From the NCBI GenBank assembly GCA_044227095.1, contig JBGAFV010000001.1, positions 434,001 to 498,000 of the forward strand: 64,000 bases of DNA, in the 5' to 3' direction. Below are positions 16,501 to 24,698 of the stretch, piece by piece. This stretch comes from JACMLD01 sp044227095 (GTDB lineage: Bacteria; Bacteroidota; Bacteroidia; Chitinophagales; Chitinophagaceae). The notes beneath the pieces were generated by a model. It did not search any database, was not told the DNA's origin, and saw only the letters and a list, made by a program, of their open reading frames with translations. The position numbers and the translations under genes were made by a program. Position 1 is the first letter of the stretch. The number at the start of each line of letters is the position of its first letter.

Positions 16501-16928
16501 AACAATTGCAAAAAGATCCATTGCGTCCATTTATAATAATTCGGATCGCTGGTGCGTATTTCGCGGCTCCAGTCAAAACAAAAACCAATTTTATCCAGTT
16601 GACTGCGGAACGTAGCAATATTTTTTTGCGTGGTAACAGCGGGATGCTGTCCTGTTTCCAATGCATATTGTTCTGCCGGCAAACCAAAACTATCGTACCC
16701 CATTGGGTGAAGTACGTTAAAGCCTTTTAATCTTTTATAACGGGCATAAATATCCGACGCAATATAGCCAAGCGGATGGCCTACATGCAGTCCCGCACCA
16801 CTAGGGTAAGGAAACATGTCAAGCACATAAAATTTGGGTTTAGACGATGCATTGCTCACTTTATATGCTTCCGTCTCCGTCCACTTTTTTTGCCATTCCT
16901 GCTCAATCTTTCTAAAATTGTATTCCAT
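13533..16928 (-). CDS. leuS: Leucyl-tRNA synthetase carrying an inserted DUF559 domain
   Basis: 1131 residues; the enzyme charges tRNA-Leu with leucine. Present are the HIGH-type motif HVGH in PYPSGAGLHVGHPLGY, the CP1 editing domain with TTRPDTIFGV, the TMPGYAGSSWYFLRYM segment and KMSKS. Two parts do not belong to the usual enzyme. Residues 543-742 come from a 599-bp element holding a DUF559 nuclease domain (about 595-705). Residues 286-312, within the editing region, are encoded by an AGCTNNN heptad array. Without the large insert and one 4-bp duplication the protein would be 930 residues, normal for Bacteroidota, with NLKEW joining IRETSTMPG directly. The frame is open throughout, so a functional fusion is likely. 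ATG at 16928. Confidence 0.95.
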   Translation of the reverse strand: MEYNFRKIEQEWQKKWTETEAYKVSNASSKPKFYVLDMFPYPSGAGLHVGHPLGYIASDIYARYKRLKGFNVLHPMGYDSFGLPAEQYALETGQHPAVTTQKNIATFRSQLDKIGFCFDWSREIRTSDPNYYKWTQWIFLQLFESWYNPASNKAESVETLINIFELHGTGNSDFRHQASFSAAEWKAFSDARKQEILMGYRLAFSSYGEVNWCEALGTVLANDEVINGVSERGGHPVIKKKMRQWYLRITAYADRLLEGLEKVEFSESLKEQQRNWIGKSQGAEISFELKTASGSEQKAADGSQLAAQSSKLIVYTTRPDTIFGVDFMVIAPEHELVAKITTPDQKEAIDKYLAYVKSRSDRERMAEVKQITGCFTGAYAFNPFDGREIPVWIAEYVLAGYGTGAIMAVPCGDQRDYDFAKHFNIPITNIIGDAFDGTTANATKDAKLTNSGFLNGMVMRDAMDIVITKLVEMGIGKRQINYKMRDAGFSRQRYWGEPFPIVWKDGEAYPLDEKELPLELPHVDKYGPGPQGEGPLANLKEWTSPPAPLHKMARGASPQDALQKQAGGNTGNYDVDEENSLVEEPVPHYSVSTPKQYELARENRKGHTEAEQVLWKELRDNNLGEKFRRQHPIDAYIVDFICLQKRLIIEADGGYHEDAEQKDYDEQRTSILNEIGFKVIRFANDEIIKNTKTVIKQIQTALKEQTTTIQNEAAQQPQTVINKQTSGGAPLATEGGEGTGVRWIRETSTMPGYAGSSWYFLRYMDPHNDAVFCDRKVSDYWNQVDVYVGGTEHAVGHLLYSRMWTKFLYDRGYISYDEPYKRLINQGMITGSSRLVYRKKGTQTFYSKDIITDIADFDELHVDVNIVDGLELDTNSFKKWKNGEFADAEFVLNEGKYICGVETEKMSKSKYNTVNPNDLVEKFGADTFRMYEMFLGPVEASKPWDTKGIEGVHRFLKKLWRLFNDEIKGKVWKDEKPTAEELKILHRTIRKIEDDTERFSFNTAVSSFMICVNELNDLKCNKKEILEQVLVLLTPYAPHIAEELWHQLGNSGSVLDAAYPVFNEKYVAESSKEYPVSVNGKVRTNINIALDAAQPEVEQLVLANETIQKWLEGKPPKKIIYVKNKMVNVVI
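14703..15301 (-). mobile_element. 599-bp REP-flanked DUF559 element inserted in leuS
   Basis: Both ends carry about 50 bp of imperfect inverted repeat starting CCTCACCCCC and containing CCCCTCTCC...GGCGAGGGG, itself a hairpin with a TTCG-like loop at the 14703 end. TGGA (TCCA on the plus strand) flanks both ends, at 14699-14702 and 15302-15305, like a target duplication. The cargo encodes a DUF559 domain with conserved PD-(D/E)XK-like positions: the Asp of YIVDF, the Glu and Asp of IIEADGGYH, and DEQR. Element plus one duplication is 603 bp, so the host frame is kept. No transposase, intein splicing motif or separate stop codon is present. Confidence 0.85.
15993..16073. repeat. AGCTNNN heptad array inside leuS
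   Basis: Starts as AGCTTTG, AGCTTTG, AGCTGCA, AGCTGCG and degenerates toward 16073. It is read in frame as a Ser/Ala/Gln/Lys-rich stretch including QLAAQSSKL, almost the same peptide as in nadR (QLAANSSQL). Confidence 0.65.
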
Positions 16929-17268
16929 GTTTATCCGGGAAATTAATTATTGTGTTATCATCATTGGTTTTATGGGCATCATCGTTGCGTCGCACTCTTC
17001 ACCTGCAAATCATTATAGAACCATTTGATTCAGGTCAGACGAGGGCGTCAGATCTGAACCGCAAGCATAGTCAGACGAAGACGTCAGGCCATGCATCCAA
17101 CCAATAAAGACTTAAAAAAATCTTAATTAGCAGCTCTGTTCAATCACTACTAAAATATTTTGCGAAGCGCAATCGTTAAAGAGGCCGCAAAAATAACATT
17201 TGTGCTGCAGAATCCGCTATTTTTGCCCTTTTCAAAATTAGTGCAGACCCGTTAAAATCAACATCTTT
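16929..17268. repeat. Intergenic region between leuS and ftsX with two repeat families
   Basis: A 340-bp gap without a gene. 16962-17010 carries the ATTGGTTTTATGG...GTTGCGTCGCAC element also seen at 28358. 17033-17090 holds two copies of GTCAGACGANGNCGTCAG. The remainder is the likely ftsX and leuS promoter DNA; TATTTTTG at 17218-17225 could be a -7 box for ftsX. Confidence 0.5.
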
Positions 17269-18141
17269 ATGGAGCAAAGTGGTAAATCATCCAGCAAACG
17301 TTCTCAACCCTCTTATTTTATGTCCATTTTGGGTGTATCACTAATCTTAATCCTTTTGGGCGTACTGGGCTGGTTTGTTATCAATGCCAATAAACTTGGG
17401 CAGTATTTTAAAGAAAATGTGGAAGTGAGTGTGTTTATCCGCGAAAACGTTTCACCTAAAGACAGTGCTAACCTTGTTCAATACCTCGCTTCCCAGCCTT
17501 ATATCAGGACTTACGAATACGTTACCAAAGACCTCGCTAAAAAGAAATACCTCGACGATGGCAATAAAGACTGGGTAGGCGTACTGGACAAAAACCCGCT
17601 TCCCGCTACTATCTATTTTAACATCAAAAAAGAATATTCTGTTACAGATTCACTTGTTAAAATACAAAACGACCTTCAACAGAATATTGCCGTAAGCGAA
17701 GTAAAATACCCCCAATCACTGGTGAGTAACCTAAATAACATCATCCGTAAAATAAGCATCGGCCTACTGGTAATTGCCATTATTATTTCTGTAGTGGTAA
17801 TTATTCTCATAGACAATACCATTAAACTAGCCATGTTTAGCAACCGCTTCTTAATTAAAACAATGCAAATGGTTGGTGCTACCCGTGGGTTCATTGCCCG
17901 TCCTATGAACATCAAAGCCATAATTAATGGGGCTATCAGTGGTGTAATTGCGGTATTGGGCATCCTTGCGGTTATACTGGTGTTTGAGAAATGGCTGCCG
18001 GAAATACGTGCCCTGAGAGATTATGCGCTTCTGTCTATACTTTTTATATCAATTATCCTGCTGGGCGTGGTTATTTCTTTTGTAAGCACCCACCGTAGCG
18101 TAATTAAATACCTGAAAATGAAACTGGACGATCTTTATTAG
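17269..18141 (+). CDS. ftsX: FtsX-like cell-division permease
   Basis: 290 residues with the FtsX plan: one N-terminal membrane helix (about 18-42), a periplasmic domain of about 110 residues (VEVSVFIRENVSPKD, LPATIYFNIKKEYS), then three C-terminal membrane helices. The MQMVGATRGFIARPM stretch is typical of the family. FtsX pairs with the ATPase FtsE and relays cytoplasmic ATP hydrolysis to cell-wall hydrolases at the septum. ftsE is not adjacent. The gene heads a run with DUF3098 and uppP, a grouping known in Bacteroidota, which ties it to envelope growth. Confidence 0.9.
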   Translation: MEQSGKSSSKRSQPSYFMSILGVSLILILLGVLGWFVINANKLGQYFKENVEVSVFIRENVSPKDSANLVQYLASQPYIRTYEYVTKDLAKKKYLDDGNKDWVGVLDKNPLPATIYFNIKKEYSVTDSLVKIQNDLQQNIAVSEVKYPQSLVSNLNNIIRKISIGLLVIAIIISVVVIILIDNTIKLAMFSNRFLIKTMQMVGATRGFIARPMNIKAIINGAISGVIAVLGILAVILVFEKWLPEIRALRDYALLSILFISIILLGVVISFVSTHRSVIKYLKMKLDDLY

Positions 18142-18198
18142 TCGGGAGTCATTAGTCAGGCCGGACTATCGACTACGGGCTATCGACTATCGACTCAT
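18142..18198. repeat. Heptad array (AGTCNNN / CTATCGA)
   Basis: AGTCGGG, AGTCATT, AGTCAGG, then CTATCGA, CTACGGG, CTATCGA, CTATCGA in succession between ftsX and the DUF3098 gene. The 7-base period is visible by eye. Confidence 0.65.
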
Positions 18199-18230
18199 TT
18201 TTCCTATATTGCACCCCTAACACAAAGACC

Positions 18231-18491
18231 ATGAGCGAAAAGAAACCAACAGCAGCAAAAACATCTGCTCCGCTTTTTACAAAAGACAATTACATATGGA
18301 TGATTGCGGGCATTGCCGTAATAGCACTTGGAATGTTGTTAATGGCAGGCGGTAAAAGTGATAACCCCGCAGTTTTTGATCAGAAAGAAGTGTACAGCAC
18401 TACCCGCATAACCATTGCCCCGTTGGTTATAGTTATTGGCCTGGCGCTGGAAATATTTGCCATCTTCAAAAAACCAAAAAGCAATGCTTAA
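18231..18491 (+). CDS. DUF3098 small membrane protein
   Basis: An 86-residue protein with two membrane segments: WMIAGIAVIALGMLLMAGG (about 24-42) and ITIAPLVIVIGLALEIFAIF (about 62-81), separated by a GGKSDNPAVFDQKEVYSTTR loop. This is the DUF3098 pattern. Members sit between ftsX and uppP in many Bacteroidota genomes, as here, which suggests an accessory role in division or undecaprenyl-phosphate recycling; no biochemical function is known to me. ATG start follows a heptad repeat, and a terminator follows the gene. Confidence 0.85.
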   Translation: MSEKKPTAAKTSAPLFTKDNYIWMIAGIAVIALGMLLMAGGKSDNPAVFDQKEVYSTTRITIAPLVIVIGLALEIFAIFKKPKSNA

Positions 18492-18516
18492 AGCGATTTA
18501 TTGATAAATATTTATT

Positions 18517-18542
18517 GGCGATGAGAAATCATCGCCTTTTTT
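18517..18542 (+). terminator. Terminator after DUF3098
   Basis: GGCGATGA and TCATCGCC pair around a GAAA loop, followed by six T. It partly separates DUF3098 from uppP. Confidence 0.85.
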
Positions 18543-18588
18543 ATATATGTTTATGCTGCGCTAAATAATTAAATCGCCATCCTGTTTT

Positions 18589-19386
18589 ATGAGTACCATC
18601 CAATCCATAATAATTGCAATTATAGAAGGGTTAACCGAATTTTTACCCGTTTCCTCTACCGGCCACATGATTATTGCCAGCTCTGTAATGGGCATTAGTA
18701 AAGATGATTTTGTAAAGTTGTTTGAAATTGCCATTCAGCTTGGCGCAATACTTTCTGTAGTGGTTTTATACTGGAAAAAGTTTTTCGATTTCAGCAAATG
18801 GCAGTTTTACCTAAAACTTATTGTAGCAGTTATACCGGCATTGGTATTGGGTAAATTACTTTCAGATAAAATTGATGAACTGCTGGAGAGCCCCACTACA
18901 GTAGCTATTAGCCTGCTTGTTGGTGGTATTATCTTATTGTTTGTAGACAAGCTTTTTAAAAATCCAACTATTACTGAAGAGAAAGACATCAGCTATACTA
19001 AAGGTTTTATAATTGGTATATGGCAATGTCTTGCTATGATACCCGGCGTAAGCAGAAGTGCAGCAAGTATTATTGGTGGTATGACACAAAAGCTGGACAG
19101 GCGTGTTGCTGCTGAATTTTCTTTCTTTCTTGCTGTACCAACCATGGCAGCTGCTACAGGTTATAAATTGCTAAAGACTTTTAAAACCCATCCTGAAATT
19201 CTTAAAGACAAACATAACCTTATAATACTTGGGCTTGGCAATGTTGTTGCGTTTATTGTAGCCATGCTGGCCATTAAATTTTTTATTGGTTATTTACAGA
19301 AATACGGATTTAAATTGTTTGGCTATTACCGTATTGCTTTAGGCATAATTGTGTTGGTGCTTATTTATAATGGCGCCATTAAATAA
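18589..19386 (+). CDS. uppP: Undecaprenyl-diphosphatase UppP (BacA)
   Basis: 265 residues, about eight membrane helices. Catalytic signatures are EGLTEFLPVSSTGHM (residues 13-27) and PGVSRSAAS (about 155). UppP removes a phosphate from undecaprenyl diphosphate at the membrane, recycling the lipid carrier for peptidoglycan and other surface polymers, and loss or gain changes bacitracin sensitivity. Length and motifs are standard. It follows ftsX and DUF3098 in a conserved gene order. In several relatives truB comes next; here an MFS gene follows after a 137-bp repeat region. Confidence 0.95.
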   Translation: MSTIQSIIIAIIEGLTEFLPVSSTGHMIIASSVMGISKDDFVKLFEIAIQLGAILSVVVLYWKKFFDFSKWQFYLKLIVAVIPALVLGKLLSDKIDELLESPTTVAISLLVGGIILLFVDKLFKNPTITEEKDISYTKGFIIGIWQCLAMIPGVSRSAASIIGGMTQKLDRRVAAEFSFFLAVPTMAAATGYKLLKTFKTHPEILKDKHNLIILGLGNVVAFIVAMLAIKFFIGYLQKYGFKLFGYYRIALGIIVLVLIYNGAIK

Positions 19387-19518
19387 TGTGAGAAATGTGG
19401 AAGTGAGAAAAATGTGATGAATGTGACAAATGGCCGATGCCGTAATCCTCTCCACAATTGTAATAAAGAAATTATAAAAGCACTTTCACATTTCCATATT
19501 TTCACATTCTCACATTTG
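19386..19518. repeat. Inverted pair of ATGTGAG-type arrays
   Basis: The left arm 19386-19431 repeats ATGTGAG/AATGTGA-like units. The right arm 19482-19518 carries the complement (TTTCACATTTCC, TTCACATTCTCACATTTG). The arms are about 50 bp apart and could form a long hairpin between uppP and the MFS gene. This is the same layout as 139-212. Confidence 0.6.
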
Positions 19519-19523
19519 TATTT

Positions 19524-20801
19524 ATGCAAACTGCTTCTAAAAAAGTAATTAACGGCTGGGCTATGTTCGACTGGGCAAACTCAGTGTATAACCTGGTTAT
19601 TACCACCACTTTTTTTCCTGCTTATTATGCAGTTGTAACTTCTCTCACCAACTTCCCGGATGGTATTCATTTCTTGGGCAGAACTTATGTAAATACAGAA
19701 TTGAAAGACTATGTAATGGCTACAGGGTTTTTGGTTATTGCATTTATGTCGCCCATACTTTCTTCTATTGCAGACTATAAAGGCAATAAGAAAAATTTTA
19801 TGCGCTTTTTCTGTTACATGGGCGCAGCAAGTTGTTCACTTCTATTTTTCTTTGATAAAAGCCATGTATACCTCGGTTTGTTTTGCCTCATGTTTGCCGG
19901 CATTGGTTTTTATGGCAGCCAGGTTTTCTACAATTCTTACCTGCCAGAAATTGCAGAGGAAAAAGATATGGACCGCGTTAGTGCTAAAGGCTATGCTTTT
20001 GGTTATATAGGAAGTGTACTGATGCAATTGATTGGTTTTGGCCTTGTGTTATTGATGCCAGAAAGCGAAACACCATTAAAAATAACTTTTCTACTGGTAG
20101 GCATTTGGTGGGTGAGCTTTGCGCAGATAACGTTTAATGTTTTGCCCATTAGTCCAAAATCTGAACGGCAGTTAAAAACACATGTTCTTGCCAACGGCTT
20201 TGTAGAATTAAAAAAAGTATGGGATCAGTTGGTACACCTGCCCGTATTGAAACGTTACCTCTCTGCATTCTTTTTTTACAGCATGGGTGTACAAACCGTA
20301 ATGCTGGTTGCCATAGATTTTGGCATTAAAGAATTAAAGCTTGAAAACACCAAGCTTATTATCACCGCGGTTATAATACAACTGGTAGCAATCGCCGGGG
20401 CTATTGGCATGTCAAAACTGTCTAACCGCATTGGCAACATAAAAGTTTTAATTCTTACTGTGCTGTTGTGGATTGGAATTTGTCTTACCGGTTATTACAT
20501 GAAAACAGAAACACAGTTTTATATACTGGCTTCTCTTGTAGGACTTGTAATGGGCGGCATACAATCTATGAGCCGATCGTCTTATTCCAAGTTTATGCCC
20601 GAAACAAAAGACACCGCATCATTTTTTAGTTTTTATGATGTAACTGAAAAACTGGCCATTGTAATCGGCCTTATTAGTTTTGGATTGATTGAAGGCATCA
20701 CGCATTCTATGCGCAGCTCTTTACTGGTGCTCACTTTATTTTTTGTGTTAGGTTTGCTTTTTCTTTTACTTACTGCACAGAAAATAAAAAAGACAAACTA
20801 G
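19524..20801 (+). CDS. MFS transporter, UMF1/Atg22-like
   Basis: 425 residues with about twelve hydrophobic segments. The N-terminal GWAMFDWANSVYNLVI is characteristic of the UMF1/Atg22-like branch of the major facilitator superfamily, as is the GFYGSQVFYNSYLPEIA stretch around residue 128. Eukaryotic Atg22 exports amino acids from vacuoles; bacterial members are of unknown substrate. It is followed after 3 bp by the MBL-fold gene, so the two probably share an mRNA and perhaps a pathway. Substrate is not predictable from sequence. Confidence 0.85.
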   Translation: MQTASKKVINGWAMFDWANSVYNLVITTTFFPAYYAVVTSLTNFPDGIHFLGRTYVNTELKDYVMATGFLVIAFMSPILSSIADYKGNKKNFMRFFCYMGAASCSLLFFFDKSHVYLGLFCLMFAGIGFYGSQVFYNSYLPEIAEEKDMDRVSAKGYAFGYIGSVLMQLIGFGLVLLMPESETPLKITFLLVGIWWVSFAQITFNVLPISPKSERQLKTHVLANGFVELKKVWDQLVHLPVLKRYLSAFFFYSMGVQTVMLVAIDFGIKELKLENTKLIITAVIIQLVAIAGAIGMSKLSNRIGNIKVLILTVLLWIGICLTGYYMKTETQFYILASLVGLVMGGIQSMSRSSYSKFMPETKDTASFFSFYDVTEKLAIVIGLISFGLIEGITHSMRSSLLVLTLFFVLGLLFLLLTAQKIKKTN

Positions 20802-20804
20802 CAC

Positions 20805-21668
20805 ATGCGCTTATACACTATTGATACCGGATTTTTTAAACTTGACGGCGGCGCTATGTATGGCGTGGTTCCAAAGAGTATCTGGAATAAACTAAATCCT
20901 GCAGATGAAAACAATTTATGCAGTTGGGCCTTACGTTGTTTATTAATAGAAGATAATAACAGACTGGTTCTTATTGATACCGGCAATGGCGACAAACAGG
21001 ATGCAAAATTTTTTAGTCATTATTATTTGCATGGAGATGATACGCTTGACAAATCATTGGCAAAACATGGTTTTAGCAGCGATGATATTACCGATGTTTT
21101 CTTAACCCATTTGCATTTTGATCATTGTGGAGGCGCTATTAAAAGACAAGGCAATGCATTGGTGCCAGCTTTTAAAAATGCAACCTACTGGAGCAATGCC
21201 CGCCACTGGAAATGGGCAACAGAGCCCAATGAAAGAGAGAAAGCTTCCTTTTTAAAAGAAAATATTCTTCCTATAGAACAAAGCGGCCAATTAAAGTTTA
21301 TACCTGCAAGCAATGAGGCTTCAGTTATAAAACCTTTCTCTTCTGGCATAACGGATAATATTTCTGTAATAATGGTTAGCGGTCATACAGATGCTATGAT
21401 GCTGCCAGTTATTAACTACAACAACAAAACGATTGTATACATGGCGGATTTGTTGCCTTCTGCAAGTCATATTCCATTGCCTTATGTAATGGGTTACGAT
21501 ATGTTTCCGCTAACTACAATCAACGAAAAAAAATTGTTTTTAAAAGACGCACTCGAAAAAGATTATACTCTATTTTTTGAACATGACCCCAGAATTGAAT
21601 GCTGCAATTTGCAGATGACCGAAAAAGGAATAAGGCAGAAAGAAATATTTACACTCAAAGAAATATAA
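20805..21668 (+). CDS. MBL-fold metallo-hydrolase
   Basis: 287 residues with the metallo-beta-lactamase-fold metal motif HLHFDHCGGA near residue 104, an upstream LIDTGNGD strand, a later GHTDAMM histidine and an FFEHDPR histidine near the end. These give a full set for a two-metal site. The layout resembles AHL-lactonase-like/quorum-quenching type MBL proteins, but the substrate is unknown. ATG lies 3 bp after the MFS stop. No signal peptide, so probably cytoplasmic. Confidence 0.85.
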   Translation: MRLYTIDTGFFKLDGGAMYGVVPKSIWNKLNPADENNLCSWALRCLLIEDNNRLVLIDTGNGDKQDAKFFSHYYLHGDDTLDKSLAKHGFSSDDITDVFLTHLHFDHCGGAIKRQGNALVPAFKNATYWSNARHWKWATEPNEREKASFLKENILPIEQSGQLKFIPASNEASVIKPFSSGITDNISVIMVSGHTDAMMLPVINYNNKTIVYMADLLPSASHIPLPYVMGYDMFPLTTINEKKLFLKDALEKDYTLFFEHDPRIECCNLQMTEKGIRQKEIFTLKEI

Positions 21669-21680
21669 TCCTTTAAATAC

Positions 21681-21720
21681 AAAAAGCGTTTACCCCGGTG
21701 TTCTGGAGCAAACGCTTTTT
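21681..21720. terminator. Bidirectional terminator
   Basis: AAAAAGCGTTT and AAACGCTTTTT form an 11-bp perfect stem around an 18-base loop, between the convergent MBL gene and the 144-residue gene. Confidence 0.85.
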
Positions 21721-21735
21721 ACTGAATATAATAGT

Positions 21736-22170
21736 TTATAAAATAGTAATTGCAGCAATCATTTTATCTGCCTCCGGCTGTTTGAAATTAGTGATAGCAC
21801 CCAATTCGCAGCTAAGAATATACCATGTGCCTTCTTTCTTTATATCAACCCTTTTGATGGTATAGTCTTTAAATTTAGCAATATCCCCTGTAGCGCCTTT
21901 CTTTAACGCGGTCAATCCCTGTTGAAAATATTTCAGTTGCGTCAGGTTTGGAAAACGCAGATCGGTCATGATGTCTGAAATAGAAGATTGCTGATCACGA
22001 AACTGAAGTACATAACAAGTGTCAGACTCTTTGGTAACTCTTTGCAGGTTGATTGGCCATTTTTCACCTTGTCTTAGTTCAAGGAGACTAACGGTAGAAT
22101 TATTTACAATAGTAAACTGTGCTTTAGCGGCAAACGGAAGAAATAAGGCCAAAAAAATAAGTTGTTTCAT
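21736..22170 (-). CDS. Secreted paralogue A of unknown function
   Basis: 144 residues with a signal peptide (LIFLALFLPFAAKAQ). The mature part shares order and wording with the next gene: KWPINLQRVTKESDTCYVLQ against EWPILIEKKIGQSDTSYSLQ, FPNLTQLKYFQQGLTALKKG, KDYTIKRVDIKKEGTWYIL and a C-terminal PEADKMIAAI. The two are clear tandem duplicates. No enzyme motif is seen; the fold is probably a small alpha/beta periplasmic domain. The two genes are 88 bp apart on the same strand. Confidence 0.7.
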   Translation of the reverse strand: MKQLIFLALFLPFAAKAQFTIVNNSTVSLLELRQGEKWPINLQRVTKESDTCYVLQFRDQQSSISDIMTDLRFPNLTQLKYFQQGLTALKKGATGDIAKFKDYTIKRVDIKKEGTWYILSCELGAITNFKQPEADKMIAAITIL

Positions 22171-22258
22171 AGTTATATTCTTTATGCTTGTTATTAAAAT
22201 GAATCGGTATAATTGAAAATTTATTTTTATGATTTTGCAGGATAGATTTTTCAGGTAT

Positions 22259-22693
22259 TTAAAATTTTGCCTCTCTTATTGTTTTAATCATAAGGTCTGC
22301 TTCAGATTGCCTGAAATCGGTTAAACCCCATTTTATTTCAAGCAAATACCATACACCCTCGTATTTTTTATCTGCTCTTTTTATAGAATAATTTTTAAAC
22401 CGGGCAATATCTCCATTGTTACCGGTTTTTAAAGCTGTCAATGCTTTTTCAAAATATTTCAACTGCGATAAATTGGGAAATGACAGTGTATCCATTACCA
22501 CGGTGCTTATCACTTTTACATCGCGAAATTGAAGAGAGTATGAAGTATCTGATTGCCCTATCTTTTTTTCAATCAGTATTGGCCATTCGCCGGAACGAAT
22601 TTCAACGGGGTTATTACCCGTTTTGGGAGCTTTATTCACTTTACCAATACCGGTAAAAGGAATGATTAATAAACTTAGAAATATTTTTTTCAT
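22259..22693 (-). CDS. Secreted paralogue B of unknown function
   Basis: 145 residues from ATG at 22693, which begins a signal peptide (MKKIFLSLLIIPFTGIG). The longer frame to 22774 would put 27 hydrophobic residues before it and is less likely. The mature protein matches paralogue A over most of its length (FPNLSQLKYFEKALTALKTG, KNYSIKRADKKYEGVWYLL, QSEADLMIKTI). It is the first gene of the pair. Function unknown. The 22694-22896 gap upstream holds AT-rich DNA without recognisable features. Confidence 0.7.
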   Translation of the reverse strand: MKKIFLSLLIIPFTGIGKVNKAPKTGNNPVEIRSGEWPILIEKKIGQSDTSYSLQFRDVKVISTVVMDTLSFPNLSQLKYFEKALTALKTGNNGDIARFKNYSIKRADKKYEGVWYLLEIKWGLTDFRQSEADLMIKTIREAKF

Positions 22694-22896
22694 ATAATAC
22701 TGGATTGGTAAGATAAAATGATAAATCAAAAAAAACAATACAGGTTCACGGCCAATTAACACATATGTGTTCATAGGCAGATAATCACGCCTTAAAATAA
22801 AAACCTTATGTTTTTTTGAAAAAAAATGGTGGTTATTACTGCCTGCAGCTGGTTCAGTATTGTGAAATAGTCACCGTAATATTACCTGCAAATTAT

Positions 22897-23685
22897 CTAT
22901 CGTACAGAAACCAATGATGTGAGAGGATAGCGCAGGTTTTTATAACTCATCATATCTACTTTTATACTTCCTACGCTAATGGGGCTTTCTACACGCAAAG
23001 GCAGATGATTGGCATCATCGCTTACCCATACGATCATTTTTTCGCCACCTTCAAAAATGGTTCCTTTTACAAGCAAGGGTTTAAACTTAATGGCTTTAAA
23101 TTTTCCATATTTGGTTTTAATAACTTCTTTGCCAAGATAACGGATGTACAAATTGTAATTCTCATTATCAAGAAACATGGTAAACGGAATTTTATCTTCC
23201 GGTTTGTATTTGTTGAAGTCTATATTGCGGGCATAAAAAATTGCGCTTACTACATCTTGTACGCAATTGGGCACTTTAAAAACACCTTCGTTGGTAACAG
23301 CAGTACCAGCCTGGTGATTGAAACTTACATTTTCATTCTTGCGATAAGTTCCTTCTTCTACATGGCGTAGAAATTTTAATGGTAATAATGATGCAGTGTC
23401 TACAAATGTTTCATACTTATCCCTCACCCTAAAAAAACTATCGTAAAAACTATATGTTTTGCCTTCACCTGTAATATGGTAAACAGGTTTGTTGTTATAG
23501 TTTTCAGTGGTTATATTAAAACTTGCTTCGCCTGCAGCTATGTAAACGCCCAATGTGTAATACACCTTAAAAACACTTTGCTCCCCAGATTGAAATGCAG
23601 TATTGCGAATTCCACAAAATTCATCGCCGGCATTTACCACAATACAACAACACAACAGCAGGGTGAGGAATAGAGGTTTCTTCAT
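22897..23685 (-). CDS. DUF3108 periplasmic protein
   Basis: 262 residues with a signal peptide (LFLTLLLCCCIVVNAGD). The mature region has the DUF3108 pattern: FKVYYTLGVYIAAGEASFNI, VRDKYETFVDTASLLPLKF, then TKYGKFKAIKFKPLLVKG and VWVSDDANHLPLRVESPI. DUF3108 proteins are periplasmic beta-rich proteins, often near envelope-lipid genes. Its start codon overlaps the stop of the flippase-like gene by 4 bp (ATGA), so the two are translationally coupled and may cooperate in lipid or polymer transport. The biochemical role is unknown. Confidence 0.85.
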   Translation of the reverse strand: MKKPLFLTLLLCCCIVVNAGDEFCGIRNTAFQSGEQSVFKVYYTLGVYIAAGEASFNITTENYNNKPVYHITGEGKTYSFYDSFFRVRDKYETFVDTASLLPLKFLRHVEEGTYRKNENVSFNHQAGTAVTNEGVFKVPNCVQDVVSAIFYARNIDFNKYKPEDKIPFTMFLDNENYNLYIRYLGKEVIKTKYGKFKAIKFKPLLVKGTIFEGGEKMIVWVSDDANHLPLRVESPISVGSIKVDMMSYKNLRYPLTSLVSVR

Positions 23686-24674
23686 TTATCTGAAAATATT
23701 TTTAAACTTAAAAATAAAAGGCTGCCACACAATGCCGGTATTACAAGATTTATAAACCAGATAGCCGTTGCTGCGCCTGCAATTCCAAATTTATTGGCAC
23801 TAACCAATGTAAACAACAAAAGACTTACCTGTCCGCGTATACCTGCTTCCGCAAGTGCAATAGTGGGTGTTATGGCTAGAATAAGATATAATACACTAAT
23901 GAGCCAAAAGGAATGCCAAACCGCCACTTCTACACTAAACAATTGCAGCAGTAAGATATATTGAAATACAAAAATGATATAACGTGCAAATGAAAGACAG
24001 ATTGTTCTTAACAAAATTGTAACAGGAAGATCTTCTATAACGGCAATATGCTGAAGGTACTTTGCTGCTTTTGGTAGTTTTTCTGCCCATTTTATAATCT
24101 GCCCCAGCCGGAAGTACAATAAAGAAAGAAAGGCTGTTACCAATATTGTTCCAGACAATAAAACCTTTATCCAGATATAATACCCCGAAATGCCCGCTGC
24201 TGTTACAGGATTGAACAATAAAAATATCAACCCGCCCAAACCCATTACCAGCGTAATAATTAACTGGCTGAAACTGCCAATGATGGTTAACGAAAATGCT
24301 TTCCACCGGTGCCCTTCATGCACATATATTACCCTGCCGCCATATTCACCAATGCGGTTAGGTGTGTTCATAGAAAATGCCAGGCCTGCAAGCACTGCTT
24401 TAAAAGAACTGAAAAAACTGATGGCTTCAACAGACTTTATCAATACCTGCCATTTCCTTGCTTCTATGCCCCAGTTAACAGGCACCAGCAATAATGCGAG
24501 GTAAATCCTCCACGATTGTACACCTGTTACAGACAACCGCAAATTGTGCAATGCATCCTGCAAATGCGGTTGCGTTTTTACCTGTTGGTAAATAGCGTAA
24601 GAAAACCAAATGAATAAAACCGGCCCTAAACAATAGTTGACCAGTATTTTGATATTTTTGTTTTTAATAAACAT
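23682..24674 (-). CDS. LPG-synthase-TM-region family membrane protein
   Basis: About 330 residues with eight or so membrane helices, resembling the UPF0104/AglD-like lysylphosphatidylglycerol synthase transmembrane family. Typical stretches are NWGIEARKWQVLIK near residue 70 and FSMNTPNRIGEYGGRVIYV. Family members flip or modify lipid-linked molecules. ATG at 24674 fits; an upstream TTG at 24704 would overlap the divergent ruvC start. Coupled by a 4-bp overlap to DUF3108. Substrate unknown. Confidence 0.8.
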   Translation of the reverse strand: MFIKNKNIKILVNYCLGPVLFIWFSYAIYQQVKTQPHLQDALHNLRLSVTGVQSWRIYLALLLVPVNWGIEARKWQVLIKSVEAISFFSSFKAVLAGLAFSMNTPNRIGEYGGRVIYVHEGHRWKAFSLTIIGSFSQLIITLVMGLGGLIFLLFNPVTAAGISGYYIWIKVLLSGTILVTAFLSLLYFRLGQIIKWAEKLPKAAKYLQHIAVIEDLPVTILLRTICLSFARYIIFVFQYILLLQLFSVEVAVWHSFWLISVLYLILAITPTIALAEAGIRGQVSLLLFTLVSANKFGIAGAATAIWFINLVIPALCGSLLFLSLKIFSDK

Positions 24675-24698
24675 CTGCTCAAAAATAACAGTTACTTT

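Noticed and set aside
22694..22774. 27-residue N-terminal extension of secreted paralogue B
   Set aside because: ATG at 22693 starts a normal signal peptide that aligns with paralogue A; the extension would put a second hydrophobic stretch before it.
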